Shown here piece after piece: positions 1 through 8,726 of a stretch of 44,728 bases of DNA. The position numbers were made by a program, and so were the translations under genes. Source of the stretch: Dyella japonica DSM 16301 (GTDB taxonomy: Bacteria > Pseudomonadota > Gammaproteobacteria > Xanthomonadales > Rhodanobacteraceae); the NCBI RefSeq assembly GCF_001010355.1, contig NZ_JPLA01000044.1:1-44728 (forward strand). Direction: 5' to 3'. The notes beneath the pieces were generated by a model. The model saw only the letters and a list, made by a program, of their open reading frames with translations. It made no database searches and was not told the origin of the DNA. Within the stretch, counting starts at the first letter, position 1; each line of letters starts with the position of its first letter.

Positions 1-16
1 CAGGGTGCGCTCCTAC
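1..16. repeat. Right half of a REP-like extragenic palindrome, cut by the window edge
   Basis: The first 16 bases (CAGGGTGCGCTCCTAC) match the right arm of the complete REP-like elements found elsewhere in the window, most closely the copy at 40784-40880, which also ends in CTCCTAC rather than CTCCCAC. The left arm must lie outside the window. It sits just upstream of the response-regulator gene. Confidence 0.7.
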
Positions 17-35
17 AGAGTGAAGCAGGGAATCC

Positions 36-710
36 ATGCCTGACGTACTGATTGCCGACGATCACCCGCTGTTTCGCGACGCCCTGCAACGCGCCGTGGT
101 GGCGGCCGTTCCCAACGCCAACGTGCACAGCGCGGACAGCGTGTATTCGCTGCTGAGCCTGATCGAGCAATATCCGGACGCCGAGTTGCTCCTGCTCGAC
201 CTGCACATGCCTGGCGCGCGCGGCTACTCCGCACTGGCGCATATCCGCGGACAGAACCCGGGCCTGCCGACCATCGTGGTGTCCGGTCATGAAGATGTGC
301 AGGTCGCGCGACGCGCGCTTGCGCATGGCGCATCGGCCTATATTCCAAAGTCGACGCCGGGCGAAGACATCATCACCGCCATCCGCAAGGTGCTCGATGG
401 CGATGTGTGGCTACCGCACCAGCTGGTCGGCGGCGGTACCGCACTCAAGCCGGACGAAGCAGCTGTTGCCGATCGCGTCGCCACACTCACGCCGCAGCAG
501 TTCCGCGTGCTCACCATGATCGCTGAAGGTCTGCTCAACAAGCAGATCGCCTACGACCTGGGCGTCTCCGAAGCCACGGTAAAGGCGCACATGACCGCCA
601 TCATGCGCAAACTGGGCGTCAACAACCGCACCCAGGTCGCACTCGCTGCCAGCCATCTGGCCATCGACCAGGAAGCGATGCCGTCGCTGCCGGCAGACGA
701 AGAAAGCTGA
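36..710 (+). CDS. LuxR/NarL-family two-component response regulator (CrbR/ErdR-like)
   Basis: A 224-residue transcriptional regulator. The receiver domain spans about residues 1-120, with the acidic pair D8/D9, the phospho-acceptor Asp D55 in LLLLDLHMPG and the conserved Lys K105 in YIPKS. The LuxR-type helix-turn-helix occupies about 148-205 and includes NKQIAYDLGVSEATVKAHM. Phosphorylation of D55 should control DNA binding. It lies tail to tail with the hybrid histidine kinase at 883-4350. An SSS-transporter kinase with a LuxR regulator is the arrangement of CrbS/CrbR (Vibrio) and MxtR/ErdR (Pseudomonas), which control acetyl-CoA synthetase. That partnership and the target are inferred from domain type and proximity; no target promoter is visible here. 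The family call is secure, the pathway is not. Confidence 0.93.
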   Translation: MPDVLIADDHPLFRDALQRAVVAAVPNANVHSADSVYSLLSLIEQYPDAELLLLDLHMPGARGYSALAHIRGQNPGLPTIVVSGHEDVQVARRALAHGASAYIPKSTPGEDIITAIRKVLDGDVWLPHQLVGGGTALKPDEAAVADRVATLTPQQFRVLTMIAEGLLNKQIAYDLGVSEATVKAHMTAIMRKLGVNNRTQVALAASHLAIDQEAMPSLPADEES

Positions 711-738
711 TTCGCGCCGGCCCGCAGGGGCACACCCT

Positions 739-820
739 TGTGGGAGCGCACCCTGTGCGCGACAAACCTACGAAGCGGTACACCACAGCGTGGCCGTCGC
801 GCACAGGGTGCGCTCCCACA
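739..820. repeat. REP-like composite palindrome, copy 1
   Basis: Two 24-base arms (740-763 and 796-819) are perfect inverted repeats of the GTGGGAGCGCACCCTG type, separated by 32 bases that are also largely shared with the copies at 33725 and 37949. The element can form a long hairpin. It lies between the convergent ends of the response regulator and the kinase, where it may act as a transcript-end or mRNA-stability structure. Confidence 0.9.
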
Positions 821-882
821 GACGAGCGAGCACGCCCGGGAGACTCGCCAAAGCCGATGTGCGGCAAACGCTCCACCGCGCT

Positions 883-3800
883 CTAAGCCATCGTCTGCCT
901 GCGCACCAACGCGCTCAACAACGCCCGCAACGCCGCCGGCCTGACCGGCTTATGCAGAATCGGATACCCCAAGGCCCGCGCGCGCTGCTTCAACTCGCTG
1001 CTGCCATCGGCGGTAATCATCGCGATCGGCGGCAAATCACCCAGCTCCGTGCGCAGTGCTTCGAGCGCCTGCAAGCCGTCCATTTCATCGGTGAGATGGT
1101 AGTCGGCCAGGATCAGGTCGACGCCACCGCGACGCAGTTCCTGCTCGGCCTCCGCCACATCGATCGCGGTGCGGCAATCCACACCCCAGCGCTGCAGCAG
1201 CGCGCGCATGCCGTCGAGGATGGAGGTGTCGTTGTCCAGACAAAGCACGGTGAGTGGCAACTGCTCGTTCGATACCGGATGCACATTCGTGCGCCGGCGC
1301 GGTATTGCACTTTCGGCGCGCGGCACGCGCACGGCGAAGCGGCTGCCCTTGCCTTCGCGCGAGACCAGCTCGAGCTTGTGATGCAGGATGCCGGCGATGC
1401 GCTCGCAAATGGAAAGGCCCAGTCCCAAACCTTTTTCACCCCATGGCGATGGGCGATCCAGTCGCTGGAACTCGCCGAAGATGCGCGCACGTTGTTCCGC
1501 CGCGATGCCAGGTCCGGTGTCCCATACTTCCAGCCGCACTTCATCTCCCATGCGGCGTGCACCAACCAGGATGCCGCCTTCGCGCGTGTAGCGCAGTGCG
1601 TTGGAAATGAAGTTCTGCAGCACGCGACGCAGCAGCTGTGGATCGCTGCGCACGGCCAGCTTCGTCGGCACCACACGCAGTCGCAGTCCGCGCTGCTGGG
1701 CAATCACGGCAAACTGTGCCATCAGCGATTCGAACAGATCCGACAACGCCACATTGCTGATGTCCGCGCGATAGCTGCCGGCATCCAGGCGTGAGGTATC
1801 GAGCAGTGCGTCCAGCAAATCTTCGGCGGCGCGGAACGAGGCGTCGATGCGCTCGGCCAGCAGGCTGGCTTCGCCATCGAGCCCGGGATGCTGACGCAGC
1901 GCGGCGGTGAACAAACGCGCAGCGTTCAACGGTTGCAGCAGGTCATGACTCGCCGCCGCCAGGAAGCGCGTCTTCGAGGCATTGGCCATTTCCGCTTCGC
2001 GACGCGCGTGGGCAGCGGAGTTGAGCGCCTCGCTGAGCTCGGCCGTGCGCAGATCCACGCGCTGCTCCAGGTTCTCGTTCGCCTCGATCAGCGCCTGCTC
2101 GGCATGCTTGTACGCCGTGACATCGGTATAGGTGGTGACATAGCCGCCACCGGGCAGCGCGCGCCCGCGCATCTCGATCACCGAACCATCGGGACGGATA
2201 CGCTGGAACACATGCGGTGAACCGGCATGCATATGGCCAAGTCGCTTGGTCACATGCGCCTCGACTTCACCCGGACCCAGTTCACCGTGCTCGGCGTTCC
2301 AGCGGATCAGGTCGGCCACCGGCACGCCGACGTAGACCATGCCGTCGGGGTAGTCGAACAGTTCGAGATAACGGCGATTCCACGCGACCACCCGCATGCT
2401 CGCGTCGATCACGCTGATGCCTTGCGACACATTCTCCAGCGTGGTGGACAACAGTTCGCGATTGAAGCGCAGTTCCTGCGAGGCTTCGTCCATCAAGGCC
2501 ATCGCTTCGGCGATATCGAGACCCGAGCCAGACAGCGCGCCCATCAGGATGCGTCGCGCACTCGCAGCGCCAACGGCGGAAGCAAGCAAGCGCTCGGTGT
2601 ATTGGATGAGCGCGCGATCGGCTGCCTCGCTGGCTTGCAGCGGTTTGCCGCGGCGCTCGCCATAGTCCTCGAACGCACGCTGGCTGCTGCGCTCGCCGAC
2701 AATGCGTTCGGCGATGGTGCGAAGATCCGCCACGGCCACGCGGCCACGCCAGTCGCCCGCGCCGCGGCTGTCGATGGCGTAGGGGTCGATGAACATCGCC
2801 GCGTGCAGGCGCTCTTCCAGGTTGGGGCGAAAGCGCAGGGAGACGAAGATCAGGCAGGCCACGTTGACCAGCAGCGACCAGAACGTGCCGTGCATCACCG
2901 GATCCCATCCACTCAGATGGAACAGCGCCTGCGGCTGCAACCAGCTCAGATGCATCGGGCCCGTATCCAGCCAATCCGCCTCGCGGTTCAGCCCTGGCAG
3001 CAACAAGGTGTAGGCCCACACCAGGAAGCCCGCACCCAGTCCGACCGCCACGCCTTTTCGGCTCGCGCCTCGCCAATAAAGCGCCGCGACAATGCCTGGC
3101 GCGAATTGCGCGACGGCCGCAAACGCAAGCAAGCCCGTAGTGGCGAGATTGGTGGTGTCCGCCACCACGCGGTAATAGACATAGGCCATCGCGGCCAGCG
3201 CGATGATGGCGATGCGTCGCACCAGCAACACCAGCTGCGACAGGTCGGCGCGCTGCTCGAGCTTGAGCGCGTGTATGCGCAGCAGCATCGGCATCACGAT
3301 GTCGTTGCTGATCATGGTGGACAACGCCACGCAGGCCACGATCACCATGCCGGTCGCGGCGGAGAACCCACCGATAAAGGCGAGCAAGGCCATGCCGCGA
3401 TCGCCGTAGGCCATCGGTAGGGTGAGTACCCAGGCATCCTTGTTGCCGGCCTGCAATTGCGGCACGTGCAAGCCTGCCGCCACGATGGGCAGCACGGCCA
3501 GGCTGACGATCACCATGTAGATGGGAAACAGCCAGCGTGCGCGCGAGACGTCGTGCGGGTCCTCGCATTCCACCACACCGATCTGGAATTGCCGTGGCAG
3601 ACAGAACATGGCGCAGAAGGCGAGCAGCGTCTGCGCGAGAAAACCAGGCGAGACGCCTTCGGAAAATTGCTGGACCGGCAACTGCGTGGTGACCGCCCAG
3701 CCCGGTCCACGCCACAGCGCATACCCGGCCAAGGCGATGAACACCACGAGCTTGATCAGCGATTCGACCGCGATGGCCAGCATCATGCCGTGGTGATGTT

Positions 3801-4350
3801 CGGTGGCATCGATGGTGCGCGTGCCAAACAGGATCGCGAAGGTGGCCAGCAGGATCGCGCACCACAGCGCGCTGTCGCTGAACTGCGAGGTGCCCGCCGG
3901 CGACGGGGTGCCGAGCACCGCATAGGACATCGCCACCGCCTTGAACTGCAGCGCCAGGTACGGCACCACGGCAATCACCGCGATCACCGCCACCAGGGCG
4001 GCCAGGCCATGCGACTTGCCGAAGCGAGCGCCGATGAAGTCGGCAATGGAAGTGATATTGCGCTGGCGAGCCAGCAGCACCAGGCGCCGCAGCAAGCCAA
4101 AGCCGAACACGAACAACAGGATCGGGCCGAGATAGATCGGCAGATAGCTCAGGCCTTCGCGCGCTGCCGTGCCCACTGCGCCATAGAAGGTCCACGACGA
4201 GCAATACACCGCCAGCGCGAGGCTGTAGACGATCGGACGCAGCCGCGGTTGCCGCGGGTAGAGCGGTCGGCGATCGCCCGCATAGGCGACCACGAACAGC
4301 AACCCGACATACAGCAGCGAAACCAGCAGCAGCAGCCATCCGGCAATCAA
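883..4350 (-). CDS. Hybrid sensor histidine kinase with N-terminal SSS (Na+/solute symporter) domain, CrbS/MxtR-like
   Basis: A 1155-residue inner-membrane protein. Residues 1 to about 540 form a multi-spanning sodium:solute symporter (PutP-like) domain. A PAS domain follows (about 655-760, containing ISVIDASMRVVAWN), then a short coiled coil. The kinase core has the phospho-accepting H802 in ASHDLLQPLN, an N-box (NFISNALRYTREGG) and G-boxes (DTGPGIA, GLGLGLSICE). The C-terminal receiver has phospho-acceptor D1083 in LILADYHLTDEMDG. The start is TTG at 4350, preceded by a GGAG Shine-Dalgarno; no in-frame ATG lies close by. This architecture is that of CrbS/MxtR/ErcS'-type kinases, in which the transporter-like module senses or takes up a small carboxylate. 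The nearby LuxR regulator is the probable partner. Acetate or related substrate sensing is inference. Confidence 0.93.
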   Translation of the reverse strand: MIAGWLLLLVSLLYVGLLFVVAYAGDRRPLYPRQPRLRPIVYSLALAVYCSSWTFYGAVGTAAREGLSYLPIYLGPILLFVFGFGLLRRLVLLARQRNITSIADFIGARFGKSHGLAALVAVIAVIAVVPYLALQFKAVAMSYAVLGTPSPAGTSQFSDSALWCAILLATFAILFGTRTIDATEHHHGMMLAIAVESLIKLVVFIALAGYALWRGPGWAVTTQLPVQQFSEGVSPGFLAQTLLAFCAMFCLPRQFQIGVVECEDPHDVSRARWLFPIYMVIVSLAVLPIVAAGLHVPQLQAGNKDAWVLTLPMAYGDRGMALLAFIGGFSAATGMVIVACVALSTMISNDIVMPMLLRIHALKLEQRADLSQLVLLVRRIAIIALAAMAYVYYRVVADTTNLATTGLLAFAAVAQFAPGIVAALYWRGASRKGVAVGLGAGFLVWAYTLLLPGLNREADWLDTGPMHLSWLQPQALFHLSGWDPVMHGTFWSLLVNVACLIFVSLRFRPNLEERLHAAMFIDPYAIDSRGAGDWRGRVAVADLRTIAERIVGERSSQRAFEDYGERRGKPLQASEAADRALIQYTERLLASAVGAASARRILMGALSGSGLDIAEAMALMDEASQELRFNRELLSTTLENVSQGISVIDASMRVVAWNRRYLELFDYPDGMVYVGVPVADLIRWNAEHGELGPGEVEAHVTKRLGHMHAGSPHVFQRIRPDGSVIEMRGRALPGGGYVTTYTDVTAYKHAEQALIEANENLEQRVDLRTAELSEALNSAAHARREAEMANASKTRFLAAASHDLLQPLNAARLFTAALRQHPGLDGEASLLAERIDASFRAAEDLLDALLDTSRLDAGSYRADISNVALSDLFESLMAQFAVIAQQRGLRLRVVPTKLAVRSDPQLLRRVLQNFISNALRYTREGGILVGARRMGDEVRLEVWDTGPGIAAEQRARIFGEFQRLDRPSPWGEKGLGLGLSICERIAGILHHKLELVSREGKGSRFAVRVPRAESAIPRRRTNVHPVSNEQLPLTVLCLDNDTSILDGMRALLQRWGVDCRTAIDVAEAEQELRRGGVDLILADYHLTDEMDGLQALEALRTELGDLPPIAMITADGSSELKQRARALGYPILHKPVRPAALRALLSALVRRQTMA

Positions 4351-4457
4351 GCGGTGTTCTCCGAGATGAGGGCTTCCTGCGGTGGCTGAAACCGGGGTGC
4401 CGTTCCTGGCGACCGCCGTGCTTGTAAGTATCGCCCCTTAGCCGGCAACATGGGCAG

Positions 4458-5102
4458 ATGATCACGACCGACGGCCAGACACCGGCCGAGCTGGCTGCGC
4501 AGCTGGGTGACGAGGATATTCACGTCTGGCGGCTCGCCTATGACCACCATCAGGGCCGCGCGCCTCTGCTGGCGATGTTGGGCGGCTATCTGGGCGTAAG
4601 CGCAAGCGCGGTGGAACTTCAGATTTCCGAGCACGGGCGCCCGGAGCTGGCGGGCAGCCAGCGCGATGCGTTTTCGTTCAATTGGTCGCACAGCCACGAC
4701 CAGGCGCTGATCGCCATCGCGCGCGGCGTGCTGCCGGGAATCGACCTGGAACGACTGCGCCCGCACCCCAAGGCCGTACCCATCGCACAGCGCTATTTCA
4801 GTCCGGACGAAACGGCCGCGCTCGAGGCGTTGCCGGTCGACCAGCGTGATCGCGCCTTTCTGGAGCTATGGACGGCCAAGGAGGCGGTGCTCAAAGCCGT
4901 TGGCCGCGGCCTGGCGTTCGGGCTGCATCGCTTGAGCATCAGCGGGCCATCCCACCTGCCGGTGCTGCATCGACTGGAAGGCTATGAGCCCCGGCAGTGG
5001 CAGCTGCATCGCCTTATTCTGGATGACGCCCATGTCGGCACACTGGCCTGGCAGGGCGCACCGCGTCGCATCCGGCAGTGGACACTTGCCGGTACGGATT
5101 GA
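4458..5102 (+). CDS. 4'-phosphopantetheinyl transferase (Sfp superfamily)
   Basis: A 214-residue enzyme expected to transfer phosphopantetheine from coenzyme A to a serine of carrier proteins. The family signature motifs are present: FNWSHSHD (about residue 75), GIDLERLR with the Mg-binding acidic pair (about 94-101), and FLELWTAKEAVLKAVGRGL (about 133-151), whose Trp, Lys and Glu are the WxxKEA hallmark. The length fits Sfp/EntD-type enzymes rather than the shorter AcpS. It is transcribed divergently from the kinase, with about 107 bases between the starts. No carrier-protein, polyketide or peptide-synthetase gene lies nearby, so its substrate cannot be inferred from context; in xanthomonads such enzymes can serve fatty-acid or pigment ACPs. 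No strong ribosome-binding site is seen. Confidence 0.9.
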   Translation: MITTDGQTPAELAAQLGDEDIHVWRLAYDHHQGRAPLLAMLGGYLGVSASAVELQISEHGRPELAGSQRDAFSFNWSHSHDQALIAIARGVLPGIDLERLRPHPKAVPIAQRYFSPDETAALEALPVDQRDRAFLELWTAKEAVLKAVGRGLAFGLHRLSISGPSHLPVLHRLEGYEPRQWQLHRLILDDAHVGTLAWQGAPRRIRQWTLAGTD

Positions 5103-5313
5103 TCGGCGCAATGTGTGCAACCCGCCGTTGTGACGCTCTGCCAGAGCCCTTGCGAGAGCGCACCGAACGGTAGCGAGGCCGGCAAGGCCCGCGTAAAGGA
5201 ATCGGCGCGTAGCAGCGAGTCGATCAGGATCCAGGCGCCAAGTGCGCCTGCATGATCGTCGCTTACGCATAGTGTCAGCGGCTTGAAGCCTCTCAACGAG
5301 TGTTGTCCCACCC

Positions 5314-6057
5314 ATGACCCTGCTCAGCGTCAACGTCAACAAGATCGCCGTACTGCGCAATTCGCGCGGCGGCAGCGAACCGGACATCCTGCGCGCCGCG
5401 CACACCTGCATCGATGCGGGTTGCGGCGGCATCACCGTGCATCCCCGGCCCGACCAGCGGCACGTTCGTCCTGACGACGTGCGGGCATTGGCGGCAGTGA
5501 CCCGCGGTCGCGTCGAATACAACATCGAGGGCAATCCGTTCGCCGGTCCGCGTGGCAGCTATCCGGGCCTGATCGAACTCGCGCGCGAAGTGCGCCCGAC
5601 CCAGGTCACCCTGGTGCCGGACGGCGACGGCCAGATCACCTCCGATCATGGCTTCGACCTCACGCGGGATATCGAGACTCTGAAGCCGCTGGTCGCCGCG
5701 CTCCGCGACATCGGTTGCCGTGTAAGCCTGTTCGTCGATTCAGGAGCGACCGGCTTTGAAGAGGCGATGGCCATCGGCGTTCAGCGCATCGAGATCTACA
5801 CCGGCCCTTACGCGCAGGCCTTCGAAGAAGGGCAGGTGCAGCAGGAGCTCGAGCGCTGCGCGGACACCGTACGGCGCGCCCAGCACGCGGGCCTGGCCGT
5901 GAATGCCGGACATGATTTGAGCCAGGCCAACCTGGGCACGTTCAAGGCCGCGATTCCCGGCCTGGCCGAGGTGTCGATCGGACACGCGTTGATAGGCGAG
6001 GCCCTGTACGAGGGCATGGCGACGACCGTGCGGAAATACCTGCAGATCCTGCGCTGA
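5314..6057 (+). CDS. pdxJ: Pyridoxine 5'-phosphate synthase
   Basis: A 247-residue TIM-barrel enzyme that condenses 1-deoxyxylulose 5-phosphate with 3-amino-1-hydroxyacetone phosphate to form pyridoxine 5'-phosphate, the last ring-forming step of DXP-dependent vitamin B6 synthesis. Visible motifs: [13 protein letters not shown] with H43, R45 and H50, VEYNIEGNP with the conserved Glu, VNAGHDL with the catalytic His, and the phosphate-binding [11 protein letters not shown] near the C terminus. The N-terminal motif is [15 protein letters not shown], whereas the E. coli enzyme has NVDH/NIDH at the same place, so N9-K10 replace Asp-His. As far as I recall, that form occurs in xanthomonads and Bacteroidetes. 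It is preceded by a 211-base gap without an obvious operon partner. Confidence 0.95.
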   Translation: MTLLSVNVNKIAVLRNSRGGSEPDILRAAHTCIDAGCGGITVHPRPDQRHVRPDDVRALAAVTRGRVEYNIEGNPFAGPRGSYPGLIELAREVRPTQVTLVPDGDGQITSDHGFDLTRDIETLKPLVAALRDIGCRVSLFVDSGATGFEEAMAIGVQRIEIYTGPYAQAFEEGQVQQELERCADTVRRAQHAGLAVNAGHDLSQANLGTFKAAIPGLAEVSIGHALIGEALYEGMATTVRKYLQILR

Positions 6058-6207
6058 ACTCGTAGCTGCCTCGCCGGTACCGGGCACTGCAGCGTGCGTG
6101 TCCGGAAGCATTGGCCTGTGCGGCTTGCAAGCGTTTAGCCATCCATACGTCCGGACGATGGCGCGTCGCCAAGCCGCGCATACTGGCGACCGAGCTTTCG
6201 ACAGACG

Positions 6208-6234
6208 AAAAAAACCCCCGCACTGGGCGGGGGT
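6208..6234 (-). terminator. Rho-independent terminator of the tonB-exbB-exbD1-exbD2 operon
   Basis: ACCCCCG (6214-6220) pairs with CGGGGGT (6228-6234). Read on the minus strand the stem is followed by a run of T (the A-run at 6208-6213). It lies 43 bases beyond the last exbD stop codon, as expected for the operon end. Confidence 0.88.
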
Positions 6235-6276
6235 CCAAAGGGTAGTCTTGCGGTAATGCCTTGCGGTATTACTGAA

Positions 6277-6693
6277 TTACTGACCTTCAGTGAAGCCGAT
6301 CTTGGTGAGGCCGTAGCTCTTCGCATCAGCCAGCACACGAGCAACGTGCTCGTACGCCACACCGTCGTCCGCGTTGATCTGCACTTCCGGCTGCTTGGCC
6401 GGATCGCCCAGACCACCGATCACCGCGAGCTGCGCCTTGAGGCCCAGCTCATCCACCGGCGTATCGTTCCAGTACAGCGCACCGGACTGGTCGATCTTGA
6501 GGCGAACTGGCTCCGGCGGATTCTCCGGCTGCACGATGTTCGGATTCGGCTGCGGCAGGTCGATCTTCACTTTATGGGTAAGCATCGGCGCCGTGATCAT
6601 GAAGATGATCAGCAGCACCAGCATCACGTCGACCAGCGGCGTGACGTTGATGTCAGCCATTGGCCCCTTACCACTTCCAGAACTGAATGCCAT
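6277..6693 (-). CDS. exbD2: ExbD/TolR-family biopolymer transport protein, second paralogue
   Basis: A 138-residue inner-membrane protein with a short cytoplasmic N terminus, a single membrane segment (about residues 19-38, LVDVMLVLLIIFMITAPML) containing the conserved Asp of INVTPLVDVMLV that takes part in proton-motive-force use, and a periplasmic domain. It is the last gene of tonB-exbB-exbD1-exbD2 and begins only five bases after exbD1 ends. In Xanthomonas campestris an identical arrangement is known, and there exbD2 was reported as dispensable for iron uptake but needed for some plant interactions. Whether that split applies here is inference. The two ExbD copies share the N-terminal half but differ in the periplasmic part. 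Confidence 0.94.
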   Translation of the reverse strand: MAFSSGSGKGPMADINVTPLVDVMLVLLIIFMITAPMLTHKVKIDLPQPNPNIVQPENPPEPVRLKIDQSGALYWNDTPVDELGLKAQLAVIGGLGDPAKQPEVQINADDGVAYEHVARVLADAKSYGLTKIGFTEGQ

Positions 6694-6698
6694 GACCC

Positions 6699-7112
6699 TT
6701 ACTCCTTGCCGGTCGTCATGAAGCCGACGTGCACCATGCCGGATTCCTTGGCGTCAGCGAGGACCTTCTTGACGATCTTGTATTGCGTGGTCTTGTCCGC
6801 TCGGATCTGAAGCTCAGGCTGCGGCGTCAGCGTCGCCTTCACCGCAAACTGGGCTTTCAGTTCCGCCTCGGTGACTTCGACGTCATCGAGATACAGCGTG
6901 CCATCAGGCTTCACGGCCAAGTCCATCGGCGTCACCTGCTCAGTATCCGGAACCTTCGGATTGGCAGTCGGCAGCTCGACGGTGATTCGATGGGACATCA
7001 GCGGCGCGGTGATCATGAAGATGATCAGCAACACCAGCATTACGTCGACGAGCGGCGTAACGTTGATCTCCGACATCGGGCCGCCGGAATCGCCTCCGGT
7101 ACTCATTGCCAT
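6699..7112 (-). CDS. exbD1: ExbD/TolR-family biopolymer transport protein, first paralogue
   Basis: A 137-residue protein with the ExbD layout: a cytoplasmic N terminus, one membrane helix carrying the INVTPLVDVMLVLLIIFM motif with its essential Asp, and a periplasmic domain ending in HVGFMTTGKE. With ExbB it forms the proton-driven motor that energises TonB. It starts 11 bases after exbB ends and lies five bases before exbD2, so all are surely co-transcribed. The membrane helix is almost identical to that of its neighbour exbD2, which indicates a tandem duplication with later divergence of the periplasmic part. Confidence 0.94.
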   Translation of the reverse strand: MAMSTGGDSGGPMSEINVTPLVDVMLVLLIIFMITAPLMSHRITVELPTANPKVPDTEQVTPMDLAVKPDGTLYLDDVEVTEAELKAQFAVKATLTPQPELQIRADKTTQYKIVKKVLADAKESGMVHVGFMTTGKE

Positions 7113-7123
7113 GGGTCAGATCC

Positions 7124-7870
7124 TCACTTGCCTTCGACGCGAGCGCCGGTGGCGAAGAAGTCGTGCAGGTCATGCGCAAACTCGTCGAACTGAGCGTACG
7201 TCAGACGGTTGGAGCGGTTGAAGAAGTTGTAGGCGAGCACGGCCGGGATAGCGGTGAACAGACCGAAGGCGGTCATGATCAGAGCTTCACCCACCGGACC
7301 GGCCACAGCTTCCATCGAAGCGTTGCCCGACGCGGAGATCTTGATCAGCGCGTGGTAGATGCCCCACACGGTACCAAGCAGACCGATGAACGGTGCCGAC
7401 GAACCGACCGTGGCGAGCAGGGTCAGGCCGCCTTCCAGACGCAGGCTCTCGCGAGCCACGGCCTGGCGCAGGGCGCGATCGATGAACTCGGAGCGGCTCA
7501 GCGACTCGGCGAGGCGACCACCGCCGGCCGAAGCCTGCTGATGGTGAGCGACGGCCGAAGCGGCGTCGAGGGCGATCTTCGAGAACGGTTCGCCCTTGGG
7601 CTGGGCTTCGAGTTCGCGAATAGCGTCCTGGGTGGAGCCATTGGCCCAGAAGCCGTTGATGACCTTGTCAGCGCGGCCGCGAACCATGGAGTTGCGGATG
7701 GCGTTGGCGACAATGAAGTACCAGGAAGAGAAGGACATCACCACCAGCACCACGAACACGATCCAGCCAAGCGGATCGAAGTTGTGGATAAGGTGATCGA
7801 AGCCCATCGACTTCATGGCTTCGGCGTTGGTGGTACCGCCCGCGGGGGCCGGAGAAGTTTGCAGGAACAT
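7124..7870 (-). CDS. exbB: ExbB/TolQ-family proton channel protein
   Basis: A 248-residue inner-membrane protein with three membrane segments: about residues 32-52 (WIVFVVLVVMSFSSWYFIV), then the pair around 155-178 (TLLATVGSSAPFIGLLGTVWGI) and 195-218 (VGEALIMTAFGLFTAIPAVLAYN). The conserved GLLGTVWGI and ALIMTAFGLFTAIPAV motifs are hallmarks of the ExbB/TolQ/MotA family. It assembles with ExbD into the motor that drives TonB. Its start is 49 bases downstream of tonB. Pairing with tonB and two exbD genes, and the absence of tolA, tolB or pal nearby, favour ExbB over TolQ. Confidence 0.95.
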   Translation of the reverse strand: MFLQTSPAPAGGTTNAEAMKSMGFDHLIHNFDPLGWIVFVVLVVMSFSSWYFIVANAIRNSMVRGRADKVINGFWANGSTQDAIRELEAQPKGEPFSKIALDAASAVAHHQQASAGGGRLAESLSRSEFIDRALRQAVARESLRLEGGLTLLATVGSSAPFIGLLGTVWGIYHALIKISASGNASMEAVAGPVGEALIMTAFGLFTAIPAVLAYNFFNRSNRLTYAQFDEFAHDLHDFFATGARVEGK

Positions 7871-7919
7871 AACGCTACCCTTGGAAAGTCAAGCGTGAAC
7901 TGATTGACCGTAACCGAAG

Positions 7920-8579
7920 TTACAGCTGATTGAGATTGAAATTGACCGGGACGCGGACATAGCCTTCCGTCTTTTGCCCGTTCCTTATGTTCGGATTGAA
8001 GCGCCACTTGCGTGCCGTTTCAATCGCGGCCTGATCCAGCTCGCGATAACCGCTGGACGATTCCACCTTGATGTCCTTAGGTGTGCCGTCCACGTCCACC
8101 AAGATCATCAGCGTGACCGTGCCCTCGTGACGCTGGCGAATAGCCTGCGGCGGATACTTGGGCTGAATACGGCTGTTATAGCTGATGTCCTGACTGGCTG
8201 TGATATCTGCAGGCGGTGCCGGAGGAGCAGGCGGTGCCGGCGGAGCCGCAGCAACAGCATTATTGGATCTTTCTTCCACAGCCGGCGGCGGAGCCGGCGG
8301 CGGCGGTGTCGGCGGCGGCTTGACCTGCTGAATGATCTTCGGCGGCGGCTGCTTCGGCGGCTCCGGCGGCGGCGGCGGCGGTGGCGGTGGCGGCGGAGGA
8401 GGCTCGATAAAGTTGACCTGGACCGTGCGTTCTTTTTCTTTCTGTACCTGCTTCGGCGGTGCCATGGGCGCCACCAGCAACAGGAACGCGAACGCATGCA
8501 GCGCAATGGCTACGGCCAGCGCCCAGGTACGCCTCCAATTGAACGGCCCTTGGCCGGTTGCTTCGTTACTTGAGGCCAT
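7920..8579 (-). CDS. tonB: TonB energy-transducing protein
   Basis: A 219-residue protein. One N-terminal membrane anchor (about residues 17-39, LAVAIALHAFAFLLLVAP, including the conserved His) is followed by a proline-rich periplasmic spacer (about 58-125, with a run of 13 prolines) and a C-terminal TonB domain (about 130-219) containing RIQPKYPPQAIRQRHEGTV and the terminal FNPNI/VPVNF part. It transmits energy from ExbBD to outer-membrane TonB-dependent receptors for siderophores, vitamins or sugars. It is the first gene of the operon. A 198-base intergenic region upstream should contain the promoter; I did not find a convincing Fur box there. Confidence 0.95.
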   Translation of the reverse strand: MASSNEATGQGPFNWRRTWALAVAIALHAFAFLLLVAPMAPPKQVQKEKERTVQVNFIEPPPPPPPPPPPPPEPPKQPPPKIIQQVKPPPTPPPPAPPPAVEERSNNAVAAAPPAPPAPPAPPADITASQDISYNSRIQPKYPPQAIRQRHEGTVTLMILVDVDGTPKDIKVESSSGYRELDQAAIETARKWRFNPNIRNGQKTEGYVRVPVNFNLNQL

Positions 8580-8726
8580 CTGTCACTATCTGGAGCTAAT
8601 CAATCGGTAAGACGTGGTCACGGTTTCCTGCGGCAAATCGATCCAAACGGATGACGTTTGCCACTGGACGGGAACACGGAAGGGTTTCAACGGTACAACA
8701 GCACATGGCAAATGTATAGCACTTGT

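Noticed and set aside
790..1794. Long plus-strand open frame (334 codons) opposite the histidine kinase
   Set aside because: It is the antisense shadow of the kinase receiver and HATPase domains; high GC creates long open frames on the opposite strand. No ribosome-binding site and no family-like sequence.
2227..4389. Two long plus-strand open frames (2227-3420, 3457-4389) opposite the SSS domain
   Set aside because: Composition rich in Arg, His, Gln and Gly is typical of shadow frames, and the minus strand encodes a clear SSS transporter domain here.
8340..8400. GGCGGCGGTGG-type repeats in tonB
   Set aside because: They encode the proline-rich spacer of TonB read on the minus strand.
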